Shown: positions 25,928-35,150, numbered from the stretch's first letter. The stretch: DNA of 64,000 nucleotides from Fluviicola sp. (GCA_029866325.1 JARWZO010000003.1:124001-188000), one strand, 5' to 3'. Numbers and translations are program-made. Notes: generated by a model from the letters alone, not told the origin.

Positions 25928-25969
25928 CAAACCGATTTTTGAAGTAAGAATATAAAGATAAAACGCAAT

Positions 25970-26224
25970 ATGAAAGCAGGTATTCACCCGGAAGATTATA
26001 AATTAGTAGTGTTTAAAGATATGACAAACGAGTATTCGTTCTTGTGTCATTCTTCAGCAAACTCTTCTGAAATGGTAAAATGGGAAGACGGAAACGAGTA
26101 TCCATTGATTAAATTGGATATTTCTCACAAATCTCACCCTTTCTATACAGGTGTAAACACATTGGTGGATACAGCTGGTCGTATCGACAAATTCAACACG
26201 CGTTACGCGAAGTACAAAAAGTAA
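25970..26224 (+). CDS. rpmE2: 50S ribosomal protein L31 type B
   Basis: 84 aa. Starts MKAGIHPEDYKLVVFKDM and contains SHPFYTGVNTLVDTAGRIDKF, diagnostic of the long type B form. The four zinc-binding Cys of the type A (C+) form are absent (one Cys only), as expected for the C- paralogue. Monocistronic between its own promoter and terminator. Confidence 0.97.
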   Translation: MKAGIHPEDYKLVVFKDMTNEYSFLCHSSANSSEMVKWEDGNEYPLIKLDISHKSHPFYTGVNTLVDTAGRIDKFNTRYAKYKK

Positions 26225-26244
26225 TTACAATATTGATTATACTG

Positions 26245-26285
26245 AATCCCGTTATCCGCCTCAGTCGGACGACGGGATTTTTTTT
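26245..26285 (+). terminator. Rho-independent terminator of rpmE2
   Basis: Stem AATCCCGT/ACGGGATT, with an inner CCG/CGG pairing, followed by a run of Ts. Confidence 0.85.
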
Positions 26286-26350
26286 GCCACTTCACTGTAT
26301 TTTTTCTGATAACTTTTTCTAATTTGGAATTAGGAAGACACTCAGAACGA

Positions 26351-26358
26351 TATCTTTG
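26351..26358 (+). promoter_or_regulatory. -7 promoter box, leaderless arrangement
   Basis: TATCTTTG ends 5 nt (TCACC) before the ATG at 26364, the same layout as at 5081. Confidence 0.5.
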
Positions 26359-26363
26359 TCACC

Positions 26364-28478
26364 ATGATGTTCATTAAACAACGACTCATACTTATTTTTG
26401 GCTTGTTTTTGTTGCCGAATGCAGTGAATGCCGGAACAATAGACAAAGCTTTTAAGGCATTGCAGCAATACAATTATTTTGATGCAAAAGCCTTGTTTGA
26501 AAAGGCGCTGAAGAAAGAACCATCAGCAGCCAATTACGGTTTGGCTGTTATTTATTCACGAACCGACAACCCGTTCCATAACCTCGATTCGGCTTTCTCT
26601 AAAATTCAAATCAGTGAAGCTACCTATGCGTCTATTAAAGAAAAGACAAAAGTAAAATACAAGATCTATCAGTTTGATTATTTGGCTATTGTCTCTTTGC
26701 GATCTTCCATTTCTACCGTTTTCTTTCAACAGGCGCTTACCCAACTTTCCGAAACAGGGATGGATAATTACCAGCGCAAGCATCCATGGGCGCAGGAGCG
26801 ATTTTCAGCTATTCACCTGCGCGATTCCATTGGTTTTAAAACCGCAGCAGATAAATCGACCTCGGCGGCCTACAATACATTCCTAAAGACTTATCCCGAA
26901 TCGGAGTATGCATCTCGCGCGCAAAAAGAATTTTATCGTTTGCAATATTTAGAGCAAACCTCTTCCGGTACGATTTCAACTTACATGTCGTTTGAAAAAT
27001 CGTTTCCGGGTAATCCTTACACGGCGGATGCGCAAGATCAGATTTACCGTTTGGCAACTGTTCAAAATACTATAGAAACTTTCTCAGCATTTATCAAGAC
27101 TTATCCGGCAAACAGGAATGTAGATCAAGCTTGGCGACGTTTGTACCAATTGTACATGTATGATTATTCACCGAGCAGAGTAGAAGCATTTCAGAAAGAA
27201 TACCCGAATTATCCGTTTAAGCAGGAATTGGTGCGCGACAAAGAACTGGCCGGTTCGGTGTTGATTCCGTATAAACAAGAGTCGCTCTTTGGATGGATGT
27301 CACTCAATGGAACTATTGTGATTCCCGCTGCTTATGAATCTGTTGGTTTTTTCAAAGACGGTTTGGCATGGGTTGAAAAGAACGGAAAATACGGTTATGT
27401 CAACAAAGCCAATGAGTTGGTGATCGATTTTAAGTACACCGGAGCTAATGATTTTGAGAAAGGACGAGCAATAGTAGAGCAGGATGATAAATTCGGAATC
27501 ATCGACAGAACAGGAGCCTTGATTTTCCTCACTGAATTCAATGACCTTGGGCAGTTTTCAGAAGAGTTGATCTATGCTCAAAAAGATTCGCTTTACGGTT
27601 ACTTTGATCAATATGGTTTTCAACGAATTCAGCCTGAATACACAGAAGCTTATTCTTTTTTGGGTGGAAAAGCTCGGGTGAAAGTAGGCGAATTGGATGC
27701 GTTTATCAATCCTTACGGTGCTTATATTGTTCCGCCTTTGTACGAAGAAGTTGAATCATTCAACGACTCGATCTTTACATTTGTGTCTGGTGAATTTATG
27801 GGACTCATGGATCGCAAAGGTAAAATTGTTGCTCCACCAACATACGAAGCTATTGGAAGTGCGTCCAATGAACGCGGCTTGTTTATCACCGACGAAATGG
27901 TGGGGTATTTCTCAGGAAAAGGAACCGAAATTATTCCCCCGATTTATGATTTGTTCCCGAATATCATGCAGCAAGGAGCCTTTGTTGGCAATTATGCAAA
28001 AGTGTTGAAAGTAGATAAATTCGGGTTAATAGATCGATCAGGCAAAGTGATACTTCCTTTTCAGTACAGCGATATGGGGAATGTAGGAACATTAGTAGCA
28101 GTACAAAAAGCCGGTAAATGGGGCTACGTTGATTTGACGAACAAATTACTCATTCCAATGACTTATGAATATGCCGAAACGTTTGTGGACGGATTGGGAA
28201 TTGTAGAGTTATTGACACTTCAAGGAGCAATCAATGCGAAAGGACAGGTGATCATTCCGCTGGAACACACGGAGGTAAAACGATTGGATAAAGGTCATTA
28301 TTTGGTTTCCCGCGGTGCTAAATACGGCATTTATTCAGACAAAGGCGAATTGCTTGTTCCAATGGAATATGGCCAGATTCGCAAAGTTCAGGACGATTTT
28401 CTCCTTCTTTCAAAAGGCGCTGAAATGCATTATTTGTATTTGCCTGAAAATCGGTTGATTCAACCTAAGATTCAATAA
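26364..28478 (+). CDS. Secreted WG-repeat protein with N-terminal TPR-like region
   Basis: 704 aa. Signal peptide (to about residue 24, NAVNAGT). Residues 25-300 contain TPR-like helical repeats (FKALQQYNYFDAKALFEKAL, and repeated F..TYP units). The rest consists of about ten WG repeats of roughly 35 aa, for example GKYGYVNKANELVIDFKYTG, DKFGIIDRTGALIF, DKFGLIDRSGKVILPFQY and GKWGYVDLTNKLLIPMTY. WG repeats form beta-propeller-like binding surfaces of unknown ligand. The next gene starts 10 nt downstream, so it is probably in the same operon. Confidence 0.85.
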   Translation: MMFIKQRLILIFGLFLLPNAVNAGTIDKAFKALQQYNYFDAKALFEKALKKEPSAANYGLAVIYSRTDNPFHNLDSAFSKIQISEATYASIKEKTKVKYKIYQFDYLAIVSLRSSISTVFFQQALTQLSETGMDNYQRKHPWAQERFSAIHLRDSIGFKTAADKSTSAAYNTFLKTYPESEYASRAQKEFYRLQYLEQTSSGTISTYMSFEKSFPGNPYTADAQDQIYRLATVQNTIETFSAFIKTYPANRNVDQAWRRLYQLYMYDYSPSRVEAFQKEYPNYPFKQELVRDKELAGSVLIPYKQESLFGWMSLNGTIVIPAAYESVGFFKDGLAWVEKNGKYGYVNKANELVIDFKYTGANDFEKGRAIVEQDDKFGIIDRTGALIFLTEFNDLGQFSEELIYAQKDSLYGYFDQYGFQRIQPEYTEAYSFLGGKARVKVGELDAFINPYGAYIVPPLYEEVESFNDSIFTFVSGEFMGLMDRKGKIVAPPTYEAIGSASNERGLFITDEMVGYFSGKGTEIIPPIYDLFPNIMQQGAFVGNYAKVLKVDKFGLIDRSGKVILPFQYSDMGNVGTLVAVQKAGKWGYVDLTNKLLIPMTYEYAETFVDGLGIVELLTLQGAINAKGQVIIPLEHTEVKRLDKGHYLVSRGAKYGIYSDKGELLVPMEYGQIRKVQDDFLLLSKGAEMHYLYLPENRLIQPKIQ

Positions 28479-28488
28479 AACCGTCGCT

Positions 28489-29394
28489 ATGAGTTCTTTT
28501 CGTGATCTGTTGCGTTCGATAACACCTCAATTCCTGCTGAATCGCTACCGTGAACAGAAGAAAGAAGCCGCGCGAAGTTCGATTGCCGCTCAGCGCGAAG
28601 CAGGCGAGGGTTGGTCGAAGGAAACACTTCAACAGCAATTAAACAAAATCGGAATCGTTGAAGGCGACACTTTATTAGTGCATTCAAGTTTATCGAAAAT
28701 CGGTTTTGTGGAAGGTGGACCTCAAGCGGTGATTGATGCGCTTTTAGCTGCTGTGGGCAATTCCGGACATGTATTGATGCCCAATTCACCTAATGCAGGT
28801 TATCAGCTCGAGTACATTCGTCAGCTGGATGTGTTTGATGTTGCAAATGCACCGTCGTCTCTCGGGATTATCACGGAATTATTTCGGAAACACCCAAAAG
28901 CACATCGTTCGGTTTCACCAACTGAGCCGGTTTCATGTATTGGCCCGAATGCGGTCGATTTTGTCACCGAACATTTTGGTGAAGAAACGCCTTATACTTC
29001 AAAAAGTCCATTCTACAAAGTAGCGGCTGCCGATGGTAAGATTTTGTATATCGGAGTTACACTTGCCAATGCTGGAACTAGTTTACATGTACTCGAAGAC
29101 GCTGTTGAAGCATTCAAATTTCCTGTTTATTATCCCGAATTGTTTTCCGTTAAAGTAAAGTTGGAAACCGGAGAAGAAAAAACGGTTCAGACCAAGGTTC
29201 ACAACCCGGAATGGTCGGCCAAACGTCGCTGTGACGAACTGATTCCGTTGTTTGAAAAGATGGGGGCGTTTCAGAAAGTAACGATTGGAAATGCGCCGAC
29301 ATTATTGGTGGATGCGCGTAAAATGCTCGATGTGATGCTCAATGAATACGAGCAACGCGGAGTCACGATGTACACGCCCAACGGATCCGACTAA
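28489..29394 (+). CDS. AAC(3)/YokD-family N-acetyltransferase
   Basis: 301 aa. Antibiotic_NAT fold: GIVEGDTLLVHSSLSKIGFV near residue 60, GHVLMPNSPNAGY, AHRSVSPTEPVSCIGPNA, TPYTSKSPFYKVAAADGKIL and TSLHVLEDAV. The family includes aminoglycoside 3-N-acetyltransferases and FrbF-like or sugar-acylating enzymes. The chromosomal setting behind a WG-repeat protein gives no support for drug resistance, so a housekeeping acyl-CoA transfer role is as likely. An N-terminal extension (about 45 basic/polar residues) precedes the domain. Confidence 0.8.
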   Translation: MSSFRDLLRSITPQFLLNRYREQKKEAARSSIAAQREAGEGWSKETLQQQLNKIGIVEGDTLLVHSSLSKIGFVEGGPQAVIDALLAAVGNSGHVLMPNSPNAGYQLEYIRQLDVFDVANAPSSLGIITELFRKHPKAHRSVSPTEPVSCIGPNAVDFVTEHFGEETPYTSKSPFYKVAAADGKILYIGVTLANAGTSLHVLEDAVEAFKFPVYYPELFSVKVKLETGEEKTVQTKVHNPEWSAKRRCDELIPLFEKMGAFQKVTIGNAPTLLVDARKMLDVMLNEYEQRGVTMYTPNGSD

Positions 29395-29398
29395 TCAT

Positions 29399-29427
29399 TT
29401 TGGTTTCATGTTTTTGAACTATATTTG
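29399..29427 (+). promoter_or_regulatory. Promoter of the first tandem paralogue
   Basis: TTTG at 29399-29402 and TATATTTG at 29420-29427 (17-nt spacing), 13 nt before the ATG at 29441. Confidence 0.5.
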
Positions 29428-29440
29428 GTCAAAAAACACC

Positions 29441-30127
29441 ATGAAATATATCTTCCTACTTACAATCATTGCCTTTACCAAACTTGCGCAAGCGCAACAA
29501 ACCTGCGAAATGCAGTTTCATTTAATTATGGTTGAAACTCCTGAAGATGGTCCTGACACCATTTTTATTGATTTGGCTCAAATGCGCAAAAAAGTAGCCC
29601 TTAATTTCAAAGAAGCAGACTTGGAGGAGCGATTTGTACTGGATTCGACTCTACGTAAAGTGGTTGAATTGACAAATGAAGATGGAGAAAAAACCGCCTT
29701 TTTAAGTGATTTAGAAGAATCAACCGAAGATGAATTATTTGGTTTTACAACAGCATACGACGTTTTAACTACCGAGCTACTTGAATCGGAGGAATACCGC
29801 CTGAAACCTGATAAAAAGACCATTCAGGGCTGGAATTGTCAGCAAATAGAATTTTTGGATGAGGGTGTTGTTTACGGAACAGGTTGGGTGGCCTTGGGGT
29901 TGCACATTGGTATTGAAAAAGAAAGCGGTTTTTTTGCTGTGGCAGAAGGTAGTTTGATTGAGTTTACACTCAAAGATGATGAGTTGGGAAATTCTTTGAC
30001 TTTAAAACTGGTGAAATCGTCTAAAACGATTGCCAATCCCGCTGTTGCGTTCTCCATGGAAGTGCCTGCCGGGTACGAATTGGATACCATGGAAGAGTAT
30101 TATTACGATGATGAGGAAGGAGAGTAA
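29441..30127 (+). CDS. Secreted protein, first of a tandem paralogous pair
   Basis: 228 aa. Signal peptide (MKYIFLLTIIAFTKLAQAQ), then a compact domain with TIFIDLAQMRKKVALNF, RKVVELTNEDGEK, KKTIQGWNCQQIEF and GYELDTME, ending in an acidic tail (YYYDDEEGE). The order (metal- or lipid-free beta protein with a conserved Gly-Trp-x-Cys) loosely resembles DUF4412-type proteins; I am not sure of that. The adjacent downstream gene encodes a clear homologue. Start chosen at the signal peptide Met, just behind a -7 box. Confidence 0.7.
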   Translation: MKYIFLLTIIAFTKLAQAQQTCEMQFHLIMVETPEDGPDTIFIDLAQMRKKVALNFKEADLEERFVLDSTLRKVVELTNEDGEKTAFLSDLEESTEDELFGFTTAYDVLTTELLESEEYRLKPDKKTIQGWNCQQIEFLDEGVVYGTGWVALGLHIGIEKESGFFAVAEGSLIEFTLKDDELGNSLTLKLVKSSKTIANPAVAFSMEVPAGYELDTMEEYYYDDEEGE

Positions 30128-30193
30128 TTACTGATCATTTAACCCGTCTATAGTTATGATTTTAGGTTTGGTCTGCTATTTAATCAGAAAGAA

Positions 30194-30868
30194 ATGAAAT
30201 ATATCTTACTGCTGCCGATTCTTTTTTTTGCAAATCTCGCTTCAGCTCAACAAACCGGCGAATTTGAATTTCAAATGATTCTTCACGATTCCGTCAATGC
30301 TACCTCAGATACAGTATTCATTGATATTGCTCAAACCACTAAAAAATTTGCTGTTAACTACCGTGAGGGTAAACTTGAAGATCGTTTTGTAATAGATTCT
30401 GTTGTTCAAAAAGTTGTTGAATTAACGAATGACTCAGGTGAAAAAATAGCACTTGTTGCTGATTTGAGCAAAGATGAGCATTTTGGCATTACGGAGGCTC
30501 AGTATTTAGCCGGAGAAGATATGATAGAAGAAGAAAACTATCGTCTGACGGCTGAGAAAAAAAACATTCAAGGTTGGGATTGTCAAAAAATAGAATTTTT
30601 GTTTAATGGTGAGGTTTTTGGTTCGGGTTGGGTCGCGTTAGGCCTTTATATAGGTTATGGTACTGAGGACGCAGTTTTTAAAGTCAAAGAAGGAACAGCA
30701 ATTGAGCAACTTATGTCTGATGACAAAGGGTTTTCTCTTATTGTAAAACTGATAAAATCATCTAAAACCATTGCAAATCCTACCAAGGCATTTTCGTTGG
30801 AAATACCAACGGGTTACGAATTGGAGACTAACGAAGATGACTACTACGATGATGAAGAAGAGGAGTGA
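30194..30868 (+). CDS. Secreted protein, second of a tandem paralogous pair
   Basis: 224 aa, homologous over its whole length to the preceding gene: signal peptide (MKYILLLPILFFANLASAQ), TVFIDIAQTTKKFAVNY, QKVVELTNDSGEK, KKNIQGWDCQKIEF, SSKTIANPTKAFSLEIP and an acidic tail (YYDDEEEE). The paralogues differ most in the middle section (residues 85-115). The 66-nt gap shows no terminator, so co-transcription is likely. Function unknown. Confidence 0.7.
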   Translation: MKYILLLPILFFANLASAQQTGEFEFQMILHDSVNATSDTVFIDIAQTTKKFAVNYREGKLEDRFVIDSVVQKVVELTNDSGEKIALVADLSKDEHFGITEAQYLAGEDMIEEENYRLTAEKKNIQGWDCQKIEFLFNGEVFGSGWVALGLYIGYGTEDAVFKVKEGTAIEQLMSDDKGFSLIVKLIKSSKTIANPTKAFSLEIPTGYELETNEDDYYDDEEEE

Positions 30869-30907
30869 TTTCCTTAATATTTAACGCGTTTTAACCTGAT
30901 CAATGAT

Positions 30908-30915
30908 TATTTTTG
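30908..30915 (+). promoter_or_regulatory. -7 promoter box of menB
   Basis: TATTTTTG fits TAnnTTTG, 18 nt before the ATG at 30934. Confidence 0.45.
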
Positions 30916-30933
30916 CACCAAATAATTACAATC

Positions 30934-31755
30934 ATGGCACAACGTACTTGGACATCCATCAAAAGCTACACAGATATAAAATTCGAATTGTTTGATGGGA
31001 TCGCAAAAATCACCATCAACCGACCAAAAGTTTACAACGCTTTTCGTCCGGAAACCAATATGGAAATGTTGGATGCATTGGAAATTTGTCGCGAACGACA
31101 AGACGTTGGTGTGATTGTGTTGACCGGAGAAGGTGACAAAGCATTTTGTTCGGGTGGTGATCAGAATGTAAAAGGTGTTGGCGGTTATATTGGTAACGAT
31201 GGTGTTCCGAGATTGAATGTATTGGACGTTCATAAATCGATTCGTGCCATGCCGAAACCGGTCATTGCAATGGTAAACGGTTATGCAATCGGAGGTGGTC
31301 ACGTATTGCACGTGGTATGTGATTTAACAATTGCTTCTGAGAACGCGCGTTTTGGTCAAACCGGGCCCAAAGTAGGAAGCTTTGATGCAGGCTTCGGTTC
31401 GTCGTTTTTGGCCAGTCATGTAGGTCAGAAAAAAGCACGTGAAATTTGGTTTTTGTGTAATCAATATACGGCTGAGGAAGCAGAAAAAATGGGAATGGTC
31501 AACAAAGTTGTTCCGTTATCAGAATTGGAAGATACAACAGTTGAGTGGTGCCAGACGATTATGAAACGCAGTCCGTTGGCTATTCGTATGATCAAGCGCG
31601 GTTTAAATGCCGAATTGGATGGTCAACGTGGTTTGATGGAATTTGCCGGTGATGCTACCCTGATGTACTACCTCATGGAAGAAGCACAGGAAGGCAAACG
31701 CGCCTTTTTAGAGAAAAGAGAACCGAATTTTCAGCAATTCCCAAAATTCCCTTAA
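30934..31755 (+). CDS. menB: 1,4-dihydroxy-2-naphthoyl-CoA synthase
   Basis: 273 aa. Crotonase-fold enzyme that closes the second ring in menaquinone synthesis. MenB-specific features: [53 protein letters not shown] (oxyanion hole GG), [18 protein letters not shown] and the C-terminal [16 protein letters not shown]. The first Met (30913) gives an atypical extension; [10 protein letters not shown] at 30934 is the family start. It is followed after 3 nt by mscS and then by a hotdog thioesterase. Confidence 0.96.
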   Translation: MAQRTWTSIKSYTDIKFELFDGIAKITINRPKVYNAFRPETNMEMLDALEICRERQDVGVIVLTGEGDKAFCSGGDQNVKGVGGYIGNDGVPRLNVLDVHKSIRAMPKPVIAMVNGYAIGGGHVLHVVCDLTIASENARFGQTGPKVGSFDAGFGSSFLASHVGQKKAREIWFLCNQYTAEEAEKMGMVNKVVPLSELEDTTVEWCQTIMKRSPLAIRMIKRGLNAELDGQRGLMEFAGDATLMYYLMEEAQEGKRAFLEKREPNFQQFPKFP

Positions 31756-31758
31756 AAT

Positions 31759-32634
31759 ATGTTGCTCGTTGAACAGGCGGCAAATGCTGCTAAGGAGGCT
31801 AGTGATTTCTTTGGTTTTTCTTGGACGGAAGCCAAACAGTTTATTGTGCGGTCAGGATCCAGTTTATTGATTGCGGTTGTTATTCTTGTTTTAGGCTGGT
31901 GGTTGGCAAGTTGGTCAGGTAAAGCCATTCGTAAAATACTTACCAAGAGTAAAACAGATGCCGGATTGGTGACATTTCTGTCGAGTCTGGCAACAATTTC
32001 ATTGAAAATTCTCGTCATTATAACTTCAGTTACTCAACTCGGAGTACAGATGACCTCATTTGTAGCAATACTGGGTGCTGCCGGTCTTGCTGTGGGTATG
32101 GCTTTTTCAGGAACCTTATCCAATTTTGCCGGTGGAGTAATGATTCTGTTGTTCAAGCCGTTTAAGGTTGGAGACACGATACTTACACAAACCTATCAAG
32201 GAAAGGTGGTTGAAATACAGATTTTCTATACTTACCTGCATACTGCCGACAATAAAGTGGTGATTTTACCCAACGGATCGGTAGCTAATACGAGCATGAT
32301 CAATTTCACCAAGGAAAAAAAGCGACGTGTAGAATGGACTGTTTCTATTGCTCATGGAGAAGATTATGTCAAAGCACACACTGTACTGACTCAATTTCTG
32401 AAAGAAGACAAGCGCGTTTTGAAAGATCCTGAACCGTTTATTGCATTAGAAGCTATTACACCTGAGTCGATTAACATAACTGCGAGAGGTTGGGCAAAAA
32501 CCGATGATTTTTGGAAAGTGTATTTTGACTTAAATAAACGCATTTATGAAGAATTTGAACAAGCAGGACTTCAGCTTGCAAAAGCAGATGATTCAACTGA
32601 AAATGCTAAGAAAACACCTAAAACTGCCAAGTGA
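31759..32634 (+). CDS. Small-conductance mechanosensitive channel, MscS family
   Basis: 291 aa. Three N-terminal membrane helices (about residues 33-52, 72-92, 95-125). The pore helix and beta domain signature is clear: ILGAAGLAVGMAFSGTLSN, then GGVMILLFKPFKVGDTI and VVILPNGSVANTSMINF. The C-terminal vestibule domain is intact and ends in a Lys-rich tail. Opens under membrane tension to release solutes. It sits between menB and a thioesterase with 3-nt spacing and a 4-nt overlap. Confidence 0.93.
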   Translation: MLLVEQAANAAKEASDFFGFSWTEAKQFIVRSGSSLLIAVVILVLGWWLASWSGKAIRKILTKSKTDAGLVTFLSSLATISLKILVIITSVTQLGVQMTSFVAILGAAGLAVGMAFSGTLSNFAGGVMILLFKPFKVGDTILTQTYQGKVVEIQIFYTYLHTADNKVVILPNGSVANTSMINFTKEKKRRVEWTVSIAHGEDYVKAHTVLTQFLKEDKRVLKDPEPFIALEAITPESINITARGWAKTDDFWKVYFDLNKRIYEEFEQAGLQLAKADDSTENAKKTPKTAK

Positions 32635-33065
32635 AAGACTTGAATCAGCATCCGATTATTCTGCAATACATTGAATGGAATGCGTTTGGTCGCCTTTTAG
32701 GGATGGATTTTGAGATTACGGAATCGGGGAAAGTTACTTACCATATTACCATCACCGAAAATCATCTTGCCACCCCAATTGCCTCACACGGAGGCGCAAT
32801 CGCCGGATTACTGGATGCAGCATTGGGAGTAGCCTGTTTATCAAAAGTATGTGAACAAGGAAAAATTGTTTCAACCGTCACTATGAACATTCAATTTATG
32901 GCTCCGGCTTTGTTGAACGATCAACTTACTGTGATAGCCGAAGTAACAAAAGCAGGAAATCGGATATTATTTGCAGAAGCAGTTGTAAGAAATGCTTCCG
33001 GAGAGAAAATTGCTTCAGCCACAGCCACAATGAATGCATATCCGATTGAAAAAGCACGCCGTTGA
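32631..33065 (+). CDS. Hotdog-fold PaaI-type thioesterase, possible DHNA-CoA thioesterase
   Basis: 144 aa. Hotdog domain with ASHGGAIAGLLDAALGVAC, the HGG motif and downstream Asp of PaaI-type acyl-CoA thioesterases, followed by VSTVTMNIQFMAPAL. Initiation is at GTG (32631) inside the mscS stop (GTGA). The family hydrolyses aryl- or acyl-CoA esters. Since menB two genes upstream makes DHNA-CoA and a hotdog enzyme (MenI) is needed for the next step, this is a reasonable MenI candidate; that is an inference from context. Confidence 0.85.
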   Translation: MKDLNQHPIILQYIEWNAFGRLLGMDFEITESGKVTYHITITENHLATPIASHGGAIAGLLDAALGVACLSKVCEQGKIVSTVTMNIQFMAPALLNDQLTVIAEVTKAGNRILFAEAVVRNASGEKIASATATMNAYPIEKARR

Positions 33066-33100
33066 AAATAGTTAGCACTAAAACTGGTCTGCTTTTTGCT

Positions 33101-33108
33101 TACATTTG
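33101..33108 (+). promoter_or_regulatory. -7 promoter box, leaderless arrangement
   Basis: TACATTTG ends 5 nt (ATTTC) before the ATG at 33114. Confidence 0.45.
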
Positions 33109-33113
33109 ATTTC

Positions 33114-34196
33114 ATGAAGAACTATCTTTTACTTGTAGCCTTTTTTCCGTTTGTGGCAGCTGCGCAAGGCATTTTCCCTTACATGGATTTTAATAATTTT
33201 TTCAAGGTTTTTGACAATGGCGTTTTTACCCAAATCGAACATCAGCCTACTACTGACGTGTTTTACGGTGATGAATTGGTGGCGTATAACAATGCACAGC
33301 GCGATTTCAAGGTATATCACAACGGCCAAACACGTTTGTTGACCAATCAGAATGTTTCTTATAAAGCTTCCGACCATTTATTGGTATGGAATATCGGACC
33401 GATTATCAATTATTTCGAAGACGGACAAACCAAAGTGATTACGTCTTTCGGTGGTGATTATGCTGTTGGTGATTCAATTATTGTTTACCAAGATACACGT
33501 TACAATACAGTGAATGTGGTATATCAGGGTAAAGTGATTCAACTATACCAGCTTACGGGTGATTTATATATGCCAGATGTAATCGGCGACAATATTGTTG
33601 CGTTTCGAGACAATGGAGAACTCTATAAAGTGTTTTGGCGCGGCCAAATTTATGAGTTGGGCGTTTATAGCGGTTCGCAGCAGCAACTGCAATTTTTTGC
33701 AGGAACCGATATATTGGCATTCAATGATCCAATTTCAAGAACATTTGCCGTGTTTGAAAACGGAGAGTTTTTGGATGTTGAAGACTTGTATGTTTCAAAA
33801 ATAAAGGCTTGCAGAGGTTTTGTAGTGTACGAAGACGTGCAAGGAAACCTTCATTATTACGGTAATGAAAAAAAAGTTGAATTAGCCACCTTTTTCCAAT
33901 TTTGGGATGCTAAAGATGACGTTTTATTTTGGGGAGAAGCTAATTCCACCTATACGTTGGTCGGCGGCGAACGAAAAATGGTATGTAATTACGCAGCAAA
34001 AGACGTGGTTTTGAAAAACGATGTGATGGCTTTTCGCAATAACCTTGGTGGAGTTTCAGGGTATATCGGCGGGAAACTAAAGGACATTACCAATCTGACA
34101 AAAACGGAATTTACCATTAGCGGACATGCTGTTTGCATTCAGCAATCCAATCGATCGGTCATGGTTTGGTTCAATAATCAGATTTACCAGGATTAG
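33114..34196 (+). CDS. Secreted protein with propeller-like repeats
   Basis: 360 aa. Signal peptide (MKNYLLLVAFFPFVAAAQG). The rest consists of repeated units of the type VFDNGVFTQIEH / VYHNGQTRLLTN / YFEDGQTKVITS / VFENGEFLDVED, each with an aromatic-x-x-Gly turn, alternating with GDxxVAYxD-like strands, suggesting a beta-propeller. No T9SS sorting domain and no catalytic motif seen. Function unknown. Start chosen at the signal peptide Met behind a -7 box. Confidence 0.72.
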   Translation: MKNYLLLVAFFPFVAAAQGIFPYMDFNNFFKVFDNGVFTQIEHQPTTDVFYGDELVAYNNAQRDFKVYHNGQTRLLTNQNVSYKASDHLLVWNIGPIINYFEDGQTKVITSFGGDYAVGDSIIVYQDTRYNTVNVVYQGKVIQLYQLTGDLYMPDVIGDNIVAFRDNGELYKVFWRGQIYELGVYSGSQQQLQFFAGTDILAFNDPISRTFAVFENGEFLDVEDLYVSKIKACRGFVVYEDVQGNLHYYGNEKKVELATFFQFWDAKDDVLFWGEANSTYTLVGGERKMVCNYAAKDVVLKNDVMAFRNNLGGVSGYIGGKLKDITNLTKTEFTISGHAVCIQQSNRSVMVWFNNQIYQD

Positions 34197-34210
34197 TAGG
34201 AAGTTTTTGT

Positions 34211-34404
34211 GAATCTCAGTGTTTTCAATAGGAGAGCGGTTTCTAACGGTTAGGAAACGGATAATTTAGAATCGGATTTCAGTCTTGTTTTTGTCTATGC
34301 TAGAATGAGATTTTGATTCCGTTAAATTCATGTGTCTCACTGTTTTCAAGCTCATAAGTGTTTCTCTCTAAAGGCCTGACTGCCTCAGGCATGTTTAAAA
34401 ACGG
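34211..34404 (+). repeat. GTTTCTAACGGTTAG intergenic repeat, element A
   Basis: Part of the 365-bp gap between genes. It holds one clear unit (GAATCTCAGTGTTTTCAA, then CGGTTTCTAACGG at 34237-34249 and TTAGGAAACGGATAA) and a second unit near 34368-34404 interrupted by extra sequence. It is homologous over most of its length to element B at 37037-37207. Nothing else is recognisable in the gap except a -7 box at 34525-34532. Confidence 0.75.
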
Positions 34405-34524
34405 CTTTCGTTTAATATATTGATTGAAACCAATTAAAATTATCTTCCAAAAACGTTCGAACGATTTATTTCCTTAATCTGTTTTAAACAGGCTCTAAGT
34501 TTCCGACAGATCATTCTAATTTCG

Positions 34525-34532
34525 TAAATTTG
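34525..34532 (+). promoter_or_regulatory. -7 promoter box of the DUF4494-pdxH-M16 unit
   Basis: TAAATTTG fits TAnnTTTG, 29 nt before the ATG at 34562. It would drive three closely spaced genes. Confidence 0.45.
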
Positions 34533-34561
34533 TACCTCTAAAAAAGATAATCCTTAACAAC

Positions 34562-35149
34562 ATGAATAGTTGGTTTACAGTTAAAGTAAAATATACCAAG
34601 CAATTGGAAGATGGTACGTTTAAACGCGTTTCGGAGCCTTATCTTCTGGCCGCAATGACCTTTACAGATGCGGAAGCGCGCATTTACGAAGAACTCGGTG
34701 CATTGATTCGCGGTGAGTTTTTGGTTACCGGAATTACCCGTACTGATATTCACGATATTTTTCACTACGAAGATTCTGAAGTGTGGTTCAAATGTAAAAT
34801 CAACTTTGAAAGTGGAGATGGTGGTGAAGAAGGTCAAAAAGCGAAGAAAGTTTCGCAGAACTTTTTGGTGTCGGCCCATTCGGTAAAAGAAGCTTATGAT
34901 CGTTTGCACGAGAGTTTAGGCGGAATGATGATTGATTTCCAGATTCCGAATATTGCTGTTTCACCGATTGTCGACATTTTTCCGTTTGGTGACGAAGGAG
35001 AAGACCGGGTAGCAGTTGATTTTGAAAAACAAGTGAAGCAAGAAGTTGCTGAGCATGTGTTGGGAACCAAAACCGTTTTCTCAGCTTCAGGATCCGATTT
35101 GGATGATGAAGACAGTGTTATTGACGATAGCTTCGGAGAAGAAGAATAA
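34562..35149 (+). CDS. DUF4494 domain protein
   Basis: 195 aa. Matches the Bacteroidota DUF4494 pattern: WFTVKVKYTKQLEDGTFKRV, then EPYLLAAMTFTDAEARI and TRTDIHDIFHYEDSEVWF, and SQNFLVSAHSVKEAYDRL. It looks like two related alpha/beta halves, with an acidic C-terminal tail (DLDDEDSVIDDSFGEEE). Cytoplasmic. Function unknown. pdxH starts one base after its stop codon. Confidence 0.85.
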   Translation: MNSWFTVKVKYTKQLEDGTFKRVSEPYLLAAMTFTDAEARIYEELGALIRGEFLVTGITRTDIHDIFHYEDSEVWFKCKINFESGDGGEEGQKAKKVSQNFLVSAHSVKEAYDRLHESLGGMMIDFQIPNIAVSPIVDIFPFGDEGEDRVAVDFEKQVKQEVAEHVLGTKTVFSASGSDLDDEDSVIDDSFGEEE

Positions 35150-35150
35150 G

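Noticed and set aside
28489-29394. Aminoglycoside resistance gene
   Set aside because: The AAC(3) fold is shared with non-resistance acyltransferases, and no mobile or resistance context is present.
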